Source: Auxenochlorella pyrenoidosa
Lineage: Eukaryota > Chlorophyta > Trebouxiophyceae > Chlorellales > Chlorellaceae
Direction: 5' to 3'
DNA length: 14,676 nt
NCBI GenBank assembly: GCA_001430745.1
Contig: KQ482063.1
Location: forward strand, 1,033,794-1,048,469
Part shown: in pieces, positions 7,550 through 14,676 of the stretch
Layout of the letters: each line of letters opens with the position of its first letter
How positions within the stretch are numbered: position 1 is the stretch's first letter
Made by a program: the position numbers and the translations under genes
Notes under the pieces: generated by a model
Seen by the model: the letters and a program-made list of their open reading frames with translations, nothing else
What the model was told of the DNA's origin: nothing
Database searches by the model: none

Positions 7550-10500
7550 TCAGCATGGCCAGGTCCCGCCTGGTGGCAGCTCAGCAGCGCCGCCGCCCAG
7601 GCCAAACAGGCCAGCCCAGCTGCTCCGCCGCCGAGCGCTGCCCTTGCGGGACTGCGGCAGAGGGGGCAGCGCTGGCGGTGGGGTGCCCGTGGTCCGCCTG
7701 CTGGCCGGCACATTCTTCAGCTGCGCCCAGGTGCCCAGCCCAGCAGCGAGCGGCGCTGCGGCGCCCGCAAAGGGCGCTTGATGGCCATGCTCGCTGTCCC
7801 TACCCTGCGCAAGCTGAGGCTGCCTGATGCCACCATGAATTCCGCCCAGGGGCGGCATCACCGGCGCTGTGGGAGCCACCACCTGCTGCACCAGCTCGAC
7901 GGACAGCGGCGGCTGCGGAGGGAAGACTGTGCTGCTCCTGCCAGGCATGCACGTCTCTGCCAGGCTGTCCCTGGCTGGAATGGATGGCCGGCGGGCAAGG
8001 TCATGCCCGCTGCTGCCACCCTGGCTGCCCAGGCGCAAGGGCGCCGTGGTCCGAGCCGTCGGCGGCCTGCAGCAAGGCGGTCCAGGCTGTGCCGGCTTGG
8101 TCAGCAACAGTGCAAGTAAAAGTGAAAGGTACACACAGGAGGAAGCTGGCGGGTGCCATGACAGCAACAGTCAAAACTGCAGCTATGCCTCTGGGATCCT
8201 GGATGGTTCACATGTACCGGTGGACATCCGGGCCCCCAAACACAACTCTCGTCGCCAGGCAGTGCAAAGTGGGCTCACCGCGACCCCTGCATCGAGTCCC
8301 GCATGCTAAGCACGCTGCGCGTCTCCCAGACAGGGACGCCGTTACCTGCAGGCCCAACAAACATGGGCGCAGGCGGCTGCGCTGCCGCTGCACCTGCAAA
8401 GGCCAGCGCAGGCATGTGCGGCTGCTCGTGCTGCTGCCCCACTGGCGGCCCCTGCGGGAGCGGCTGTGCAGTGTAAGGGGCTTGCCCCGCAGCGCTGCTG
8501 AGCTCATGCGGATCATGCTGCTGCCCGTACTGCTGCAAGGTCAGATGCAGGGGCAGCTGGCGAGCAGGTCCGCTGGTCCACGCTGCTCCATTCGCCTGTG
8601 GCAGCGGCAGTCCCCAGGGCATGTGGGCTGGTGGGTGCGCCAGGTAGGGCGGCGCCGCCATGCTGGCGAGCGACGGCAGCTGCTGCATTGGCTGCTGGAA
8701 TGGCGCTGGATAGGCCCAGCCCGGAGGCGCCAGAGGATGGGGCATGGGCCAACCAGGCGGACCCCAGGACATGCCATTCTGCCAGGGCGGCCCAGCTTGC
8801 AGCGAGGCGGGGCCAACAGGCATGGGTAGCGGGGCCCCTGCTGGCATGCCAGGCTGCTGCCACAGGGGTTGCAGGGCACTAAAGTGGCCTGGTGTGGCGC
8901 TTCCCGACTGTCCCGCCAATGCTGTGCCCTCAAGCTGCACATCCAGCAGCTCCTGCTGGCTGGTAGGCAGGTGTGACACGCTGGAACCACGTGCCAGCAT
9001 GGGTTGGCGGCCAGCCCCCACTGGCGCTCCTTCCGCCTCGGTCCCCGCCTCGGTGCCGGCCCCAGAGGGCTGCGGCTGCAGCGCCGTCGGCGGCTCTGGC
9101 TCCTGCCGCTGGGCTGCTGAGGGTGCAGCCTGCGCATCTGGGGAAGGCTGCCGCCGAGGCAGCGGCCCCTTGACCCTTATCTCCACTCCAGGCACAGCAT
9201 CGTCGTGCTCCACCATGCCCGGCTCTCTGGCAGCACCTGCCAGCTGTGCTGGCCGGGCAGCCTCGGCGGTGCGCTGCTGCTGTGCCTGCTGTGCTCCCCG
9301 CCTGCCAGCAGGCGGCGGCTTGAACTTGATTGTGATGCCGCCAGACTCGAGCGTTTCGGCGCCGCTTGCCTGCTGGATGGGACATGCGATTTAAGCATGG
9401 CTGATGAGCGAGCCCCTTGGAGAGGGCAACAGCACAGGTGGTCGAGCTTGGTTGGGACTCCAGTATTATCGCTCACAAGGCGTACGGACCACAGTAGGTG
9501 CTGGCACCCCCCCTTCACGCACACATCGGAGTGCCCGTGGCTGCTCACATCCTTGGCCGCCGCCTGCTTGGCTTTCTGTTGAGCCTGGTCGGCATCTAAC
9601 TGTGCACGCCAGCGCTCAAAGCGTGCCTCCTCTGCTGCATCCTCCTCCCGCTGCCTGCAGGCAAGTAGAGACCGGAGGGGAGGGAGGCCGTGTGGGCACT
9701 AATGCCGCAGCCAAGCTTTTCAGCCCTTGCCACAGAATGCAACATGCCACGAGCCTCATGGCCGCTTCAACCGCTCCTGCAGAGGAGGCCATGCAGCTTG
9801 GCTGCTCCGCGGCTGCCACCCGGCCATGCAGCCGCCGCCTGCACCACCCCTGTGGCCCGCGCCTGCGCTGCTCCTCCGCCTTGCGCCGCGCCTTCTCCTC
9901 CATCTGCGCCCGCAGCGCCGCCTGCAGCTCCGCCTGGGCCCTGGCCCGCCGCTCCGCCTCGCCGGCCGTCTGGAAAGGGCGGTCCGATCGCAGGCGCATC
10001 CTGGGCGCGCCCGCTTCGCCGCCCACGGAGGGCAGGGACGGTGCGCCGGGTGGCTGCAGGGCGGAGCTGATCAGCGCAGGAGCCGATACACCGCTCATGG
10101 CATCTCCCCGCGGCTGCTCGGGCTGGGGTGCAGCGGGGGCGCCCAGCCAGCTGGGTGGAGGGAGGTGGGCGGGCAGCTGGGCTTCGGGCTGCCCTTGTCC
10201 CGGCGGCAAGCTGGGCTGGGCGTGGTGCAGCGAGTGTCTGAGACCCGGGGGGCCCTCTTCCTGGAGCAGCGGAGGGTCCAGCCACCCTCCGTGCCCAGAT
10301 GGCTGGCGCTGCAGCTGCTGAGTGGCCAGCAGGCCCATGCTGTTGCCGGCCTCCTGCCAGCCGCTCATCCGGGTTGGCCGCCGCTCCAAAGGCGGCAGCG
10401 TGCTGCCTGCTTGGGCGTCGTGCCAGCCGGTGCCGCGTGCGGCAGGGGCTTCAGCATGCGCTGCGCCCCAGTGTGCGGGTATGGCAGCCTGCTGGGAAGG

Positions 10501-11720
10501 CTGGTGTATGGTCGGCTGCCCATCGGGCTTGGCCAGGAGCGCAGCCACCTGCCAGCGCCGCACCTGCATCGGGGCGCATGCAGGTGCCGTTGGGCAGTTA
10601 CCCCGACCACCTCTGCCCGGCATGCTAGAGCCTACAACACCTAAACAATTTTTGTCTGCAAACCGTGGGCATGCCCAGTGGTCACATGCCTGGTTCAGGT
10701 CAGTGATGGGCCTGCCCTGCGAGTCTCGCAGCGGCCCGCTGCCACCGCCATAGGCGCCAGATGCCGCCCGCCGCCGCAGCTGCTCCGCCTCTGCCGCCTT
10801 GCGCGCCACTGCAGCCTGCTCCGCGGCCTGCTCCTGCACAGCAGGGCGATTGCGAGGAGTGTGGATTGCTGTGTTATATGTTAATAGCGACCTCACAACA
10901 GAGGGAGGGTTGCTTCGGTCACTTGCCCGGATGTCCCTGGCAGCGCAAACGCAACCCTTGCATGTGGAGACGGGCAGACACACCAGCTGCAACCAATGCT
11001 CCCTTTCTGAGCAAAGCAGGGGGGTGTCGTCACCCCACGCTCCCTTCTCCAAGCCATGCAGAGCGGTGTCGTCAATCAGCACCTGGCGCCTCCGCTCCGC
11101 CTTCTCCTGCATCTGCCGCTCCAGCTCAGCCCTGTACACTGCCTGCTTGCGCTCCACTGCCTCTCTGGCTGCCAACTGCCGGTCCGGGCCGGCGCCAGCA
11201 AGGGCCGCTGCCAGTCGCCCGGGGCCCGACGCCACAGGACCTGCCCTCGGGGCAGCTGCTGGGCCCTCCCCACTGCCATCTGTCATTGCCCATGGCGCTG
11301 CGGCGTGCACCATGCCCGCCTGCAGCACAGCGGCACCGCCGCTGGGCATGCGCTGCAGGCTGCGGGCCATGGGCTGCAGGCCCTGGGCTGGCTGCAGGTC
11401 TGTGCTGAAAGGGGCAGTTGTAGGTGCTGCATGCCACGTGCTTGGCGGCACAGGCAAGGGACCTCCCCCTCCCAACAAGTGTTCTGCACCAAACGGCGGC
11501 TGCGCATGCAGCGTGGGCGCAGCACCTGTTACGCCAGCTGGATGCTGCTGGGCCCAGCTGTGCTCGGCTGCGTGCCTGTGCTGCCAGGCGCCAGGACTTG
11601 CTGGTTGCCATGCAGGTGCAGGAGGGCTGTGCATCGACAGGGCGGTCACCTCGCCAGCTGGCTGAGCTGCTTCGAACTGGTGCAGGTCATTGAGCGCAGC
11701 CTCCCAGCCATGTTGCTGCC

Positions 11721-11760
<40 letters not shown>

Positions 11761-12288
11761 ATCCTGCTGCTGCTGGGCCGGTGGCAGATGTGACGGCGGG
11801 ATGGCCCAGCCTATGTTCTGCCCCAGCTGCTGCGGTTGCGGTTGCGGCGCCTGCGGGGGCTCGCTTCCGGTTGAAGCGCCGGCGCCGGCGCCTGGCAGCA
11901 CCGCGCTGGGGGCAGCCTGGCGGAGCTCCAGCAGCGCGGCAGACTGGCGCAGGCTGTGCGCCTTTTCCTGCTGCCTGGCGGCCTCGCGCGACGCTATCTG
12001 CTCCCTCAGCTGGGCGGCATACTCCTGCTGCCTCAGCTGCACGAGGTGGGTGAGACACCGTCCCAAGGTCAGGCAGCACTGAGCTGACCACAGGCAGATA
12101 GCATGCATGGCATTCCAGGCACTTTCGTTTAACTGCTGCGCGACACTCTGCCCGGTGGCAACCAGGGCTGGCCCAAATTCATGCTGCTGGCACCGCACCT
12201 TTTCTGGGCTTGCTCCCCGCGCCGCTGCCGCCGACGGCGGCGGGCCGCCAAACAACTCCCGCACGTTATCGCGGCGGGCGGCCAGCAT
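7550..12288 (-). CDS. CSPP1-like centrosome/spindle-pole and ciliary coiled-coil protein
   Basis: Seven exons: 12288-12199, 12036-11083, 10833-10690, 10563 to about 9848, 9654-9549, 9369-8279 and 8066-7550; 3618 nt, about 1205 aa. All phases agree; only the 9848 donor is ambiguous (9845 or 9863 also fit). The protein repeats a basic coiled-coil motif three times: YAAQLREQIASREAARQQEK at about 36-55, YRAELERQMQEKAERRRQ at about 331-348 and LQAALRAQMEEKARRKAEEQ near 610-628. GGGSGPLRDSQGRPITDLNQ (about 377-396) closely resembles the PLRDxxGNLITDLN segment I recall from animal CSPP1, and the third coiled coil resembles CSPP1's FQIEEKKQREEAERE. CSPP1 acts on microtubule ends at centrosomes, spindle poles and ciliary axonemes. 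Between motifs there are Gln runs and Pro/Ala-rich disorder; the C-terminal half (GGITIKFKPPP onward) is Pro/Gln-rich with no domain I recognise. Orthology is inferred from memory of motifs. Confidence 0.75.
9369..9374 (-). other. NAGNAG tandem acceptor before CSPP1-like exon 6
   Basis: The intron end reads CATCCAGCAG|GCAAGC on the minus strand. Either CAG may serve, starting the exon at 9372 or 9369, so the product may or may not carry one extra Gln before ASGAETL. Both keep phase 0. Confidence 0.6.
10564..10689 (-). other. GC-AG, stop-free intron 3 of the CSPP1-like gene
   Basis: Donor CAG|GCATGT, acceptor CCCATGCAG|GTG. The intron is 126 nt, phase 0 and without stops. Retained, it would insert 42 residues rich in Cys, Trp and Gly, unlike the flanking Gln/Ala/Arg-rich protein, which supports it being an intron. 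A nearby GT (T|GTGACC) gives the wrong phase. Confidence 0.55.
10834..11082 (-). other. Stop-free 249-nt intron 2 of the CSPP1-like gene
   Basis: Donor CGCCAG|GTGCTG, acceptor CTGTGCAG|GAG; phase 0, divisible by three, no in-frame stop. Splicing fuses two coiled-coil stretches (AERRRQ to EQAAEQAAVARKAAEAEQLR). Retention adds 83 residues including a Cys-rich patch. A TGACGACACC direct repeat lies inside it, 42 bp apart. Confidence 0.6.
11722..11776 (-). repeat. Polyglutamine-coding CAG repeat in CSPP1-like exon 2
   Basis: Coding-strand CAG run, interrupted by GAT and CAA, that encodes about 17 Gln around one Asp between the first two coiled-coil motifs. Antisense it is a CTG run. Confidence 0.9.
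12037..12198 (-). other. Stop-free 162-nt intron 1 of the CSPP1-like gene
   Basis: Donor CCAGAAAAG|GTGCGG, acceptor CTCGTGCAG|CTG; phase 0, divisible by three, no stop. Splicing joins RGASPEK directly to LRQQEYAAQLREQIA. If retained it adds 54 residues (CQQHEFGPAL... with several Cys/Trp), out of character for this protein. Confidence 0.6.
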
Positions 12289-13070
12289 GTGTCCTGACAC
12301 TGCCTGTTACAGGCTGCAGGGCCCAGTGGGCAGGCCGAAAGCTGTGCAGCGAGGGTCAACTTGCTGATGCGACATGTTCGCGGGACTGTTCAGGCACACG
12401 TCTCTGCGTTGTCGCCAGACACGCAAATGATGAACGATCGAGGAGCTGGCAAACCCAGGGAAATGGCATAATGCCCACAGCAGGGAGGGCACGCGCGCGT
12501 GCGGAGCAGAGGGCCCCTGTTATCATTGGGCAAGCTTGCAGCACCTTCCGGTTCTCTGTTGTTCTTGTTTGCGCCAATTTTTTGCAAGCGGGAGCTTTTC
12601 GAGGTTTGTCGATTCGAGCAGAGAGACACGCTCCGCGTCCCTCCCAAGAGCTCGTGCAGCCTTACACTCCAGGGGCGCTCAGCATCGGTGAGAGGGTAAT
12701 GGGTGAGGCGGAGAGGGTCTCCCCCTGTCCTGCAAGTGCTCGTGCAATTAGATCGGCCCCTTGCGCCCACCACTGCCGCGCCTGCCAGCTCAAACGCGCT
12801 CTGGAGGTTCCAAGCAGCGCCTTTCTGGGTTTGCTCGCCTAGCCGAGCCGTGCGCAAGCGCGGCCCAGCCCCGCCGCCAGCCACGCCGCCAGCTGCCGCC
12901 TCTCGTCCAGTGAGCACGAGTGCTCCACCGCTGCCGCTCCCCCTGCCAGTGCAGAGTGACTCCCGGAGCTATCAAAGGCGCAGCAGGCCTGGCAGCCGGG
13001 GGGAGTCCCGGCCGCAGTCTGGCGCAACCCGGTTTGGTCGCTCGTGTGACGCGCTCCTGAGCCGGCACCC
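12289..13070. promoter_or_regulatory. Divergent upstream region shared by the CSPP1-like and epsin genes
   Basis: 782 bp between two outward-facing ATGs. The part at about 12360-12620 is less G+C-rich than the exons. The CSPP1-like ATG at 12288 is preceded by an in-frame TAA at about 12309 and by an acceptor-like CAG, so an untranslated or short first exon upstream is possible. The side near 13071 is G+C-rich and probably epsin 5' UTR. No TATA box or known element is convincing. Confidence 0.5.
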
Positions 13071-14676
13071 ATGGGCGCCCAGGGCAGCGACTCTGTGGGT
13101 TCCTGGATCCGCGACTACACCACCGCCCTCAAATATGGCAGGTGTGAGGCTGCTCAATTAAAACAGGGAGACTGCAGGGCAACGCGTGGGCTGCAGGGCG
13201 AGGCACGACGGGCGGGCGTCGCGGTTGCTGCAGCCCGCTCCTTGTGTACCGCAGGCTTCCTGCCCGCGATGCATGCAGCCGCGGCCCCCCTCACGCGCCG
13301 CGCCCCGCCGCCCCCTGCCGCAGCATCAAGCCCTTCACGCTCACCGAGCGCAAGGCTCGCGCCGCCACGCGCAACCAGCCGTGGGGCCCCACCGGCGCCG
13401 AGCTGGGCATGCTTGCCGAGCTGACGCACTCACCTGCCGACTGCGACACCGTGCTGCGCGTGGTCGACCTGCGCCTGGCCTACCCGCCGCACAAGTGGCG
13501 CAACGTGTACAAGGTGGGGTGCCGGGGCGGCAGCTGCAGTCGCGGGGGGCCCAGGCCAGCGGCGGCGGCCGGCTGGCTGGGGGCGCAGCCACCTTGGAGC
13601 GTGTGCCACTCTCTAGCTGGCGGGGGCTGCACACACCTGCTGCGTGCACCGAACTTCCGACCCCTCCTCTCATCCGCTTTGCGCTGCTGCCTGCCTGCAG
13701 GGTCTCACGGTGCTCGAGTACCTGGTGCGACACGGCAGCGAGGCCTGCGTGCGGGCGGCGCAGTCGGGCCCCGCCACCACCCGCCTCGACTGGCTGGCCA
13801 CCAGCTTTCAGTACGTCTCCCCCGAGGGCCGCGACCTGGGCGTCAACGTGCGGCACAGGTTAGGAGGCTCCGCTCCCGCTGCGCCGCTTGCTGCTTCATC
13901 ACTGCCTCAGCTGGCCTGCCCTGTGCGGCAGGCCCTGGGTCCGACAGCGTGCCTTGTGGCCTGCCTGGCGCGCTCTGTTGAGCTGGTTGTCGCGTTTGCA
14001 GAAAGGCAGGCTGCCAGGGTGGTTTCGCAGAGCATGCTGTGCCCCGACCGCTGCTGGCCCGGGCGCGAGGGGGCACGGCCGCGCCTCGCTCACGCGTGCC
14101 GTGCGCCGCGCCTCCCTCCCCTGCAGGGCGCAGGCCCTGCTGGCGCTGCTCAAGGACGGCCCTCGGCTGGCCGCCGAGCGCGAGGCGCACGCCCGCAAGC
14201 GCGGCGCGTACCAGGGTTTTAGCTCGTACGATGTGCAGGCGCAGGGCGGGCCCGCGGGGCAGCACGGCGCGGGCGAGGCAAGCGGCTGGCACGCCGCGCC
14301 GCAGGTGCGCGGGGCGGGCGGGGGGCCAGCTGGGTTTGACCGCTCGGTGTTAGTGAGCGCTGCACTGCGGGTTGTGCAGACAGGCCAAGGGCAGCCCGTG
14401 GCTGCCATGTCCGCCGCACGCCCTCCTGCTTGGCGGGCTCAACAGCCTGATGTCAACAAACCATCCTCACCCCCGCCCGGCCTCCACCCCCTCTCCTCCC
14501 CCAGGATGGCGGCCACCTGTCCCAGGAGGGCGGGCAGCCGGGCAGCCCCGACTACCGCGAGCGCGACCCGGCCGACGCCTCGCTGCGCAACGCGGGGGAG
14601 ACCAAGGGCGTGAGGTGGGTGGGTGGGTGGGTGGTGGTGGTGGTTGTGGTGTGTGTGTGTGTGTGTGTGTGGTGGT
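13071..14676 (+). CDS. ENTH-domain protein, epsin family (clathrin adaptor), N-terminal part
   Basis: Partial gene running off the right edge. Exons: 13071-13141, 13324-13513, 13701-13858, 14127-14304 and 14505 to about 14609 (or 14614), all GT-AG with matching phases. The ATG has context ACCCATGGG. The joined protein shows a full ENTH domain from about residue 15 to 165. It begins with SWIRDYTTALKYG, then TRNQPWGPTGAEL, KWRNVYKGLTVLEYLVRHGS, DWLATSFQYVSPEGRDLGVN and VRHRAQALLALLKD, ending RGAYQGFSSYD. This follows the epsin pattern (NDPWGP, NWRHVYKALTLLEYL, LEDFQY, D.G.NVR.KA..L..LL.D). ENTH domains bind phosphoinositides and bend membranes; plant and algal epsins work with clathrin at the TGN, vacuolar route or plasma membrane. 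Clathrin/adaptor-binding motifs would lie in the missing C-terminal part. Exon 5 (DGGHLSQEGG... DYRERDPADASLRNAGETKG) is the start of a disordered tail. Confidence 0.88.
14611..14676 (+). repeat. GGGT / GGT / GT simple repeat at the window edge
   Basis: After the epsin exon 5 donor the intron begins with GTGGGTGGGTGGGTGG, passes into GGT repeats and then a (GT)n run of about eleven units. The GGGT part could form a G-quadruplex in DNA or nascent RNA. The repeat reaches the end of the window. Confidence 0.9.

Noticed and set aside
8067..8167. Upstream part of the 7550-8167 minus-strand ORF with a signal-peptide-like start (CVYLSLLLALLL)
   Set aside because: This stretch is the 3' end of CSPP1-like intron 6. 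The exon starts at 8066, where the phase-2 acceptor TGCAG|G matches the CG|GTGAGC donor at 8279.
9404..10644. Two plus-strand ORFs of about 305 codons each (9404-10321 and 9727-10644)
   Set aside because: They run antisense to CSPP1-like exons 4-5 and the introns between them. The peptides are rich in Ser, Cys and Trp with no family signal.
9616..12300. A single 894-codon minus-strand ORF read as one uninterrupted exon
   Set aside because: It begins at GTG, not ATG. Three interior stretches have good splice sites and a Cys/Trp-rich composition unlike the rest, and removing them brings coiled-coil motifs together. The end of the ORF after about 9848 also reads into an intron.
12390..12917. 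Minus-strand 175-codon ORF in the CSPP1-like/epsin intergenic region
   Set aside because: No recognisable motif, composition typical of random G+C-rich sequence, and it lies where promoters are expected.
1..14676. tRNA, rRNA, CRISPR, transposon ends or telomeric repeats
   Set aside because: Visual reading found no cloverleaf or B-box pattern, no spaced identical repeats, no terminal inverted repeats with target duplications and no TTTAGGG arrays.

Overview
The window looks like nuclear DNA from a green alga, most likely a Chlorella-like trebouxiophyte. The evidence is very high G+C, genes broken by short introns (about 120-500 nt) with GT-AG and some GC-AG boundaries, many CAG/GCN coding repeats, a UGUAA-type poly(A) signal behind one gene, and a plant-type ITPK4 inositol phosphate kinase. 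The species assignment is inference. There are no prokaryotic operons, insertion sequences, CRISPR arrays or viral genes. Long ORFs in other frames are mostly antisense images of Gln/Ala/Leu-rich exons.

Five protein genes can be reconstructed by joining exons whose splice phases agree. (1) 1-907, minus, partial: N-terminal part of a cysteine desulfurase-like class V aminotransferase. (2) 1337-4104, plus: ITPK4-type inositol polyphosphate kinase, six exons, about 591 aa. (3) 4386-7090, minus: protein with a divergent AP2/ERF-like domain and long polyglutamine tracts, four exons, about 617 aa. (4) 7550-12288, minus: protein resembling CSPP1, the centrosome/spindle-pole and ciliary protein, seven exons, about 1205 aa. 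(5) 13071 to the window end, plus, partial: ENTH-domain protein (epsin family).

Layout: genes 1 and 2 diverge from a roughly 430 bp shared upstream region. Genes 2 and 3 converge, with 281 bp between their stop codons. Genes 3 and 4 are head-to-tail on the minus strand. Genes 4 and 5 diverge from a roughly 780 bp shared upstream region. The genes do not form one pathway: they cover sulfur transfer, inositol phosphate metabolism, transcription, centriole/cilium or spindle, and clathrin trafficking. Epsin ENTH domains bind phosphoinositides and ITPK makes soluble inositol phosphates, but nothing here shows a functional link.

I found no convincing new biological system. The points most worth checking are: three consecutive introns of the CSPP1-like gene are phase 0, a multiple of three long and free of stops; the last intron of the AP2-like gene has the same property; the ITPK gene has a GC-AG donor copied by a 23-bp tandem duplication across the exon-intron boundary; and a CSPP1-like gene appears in what seems to be a Chlorella-type alga. 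Both window edges are low-complexity (poly-G; GT/GGT repeats), as if the sequence breaks at assembly-difficult spots.
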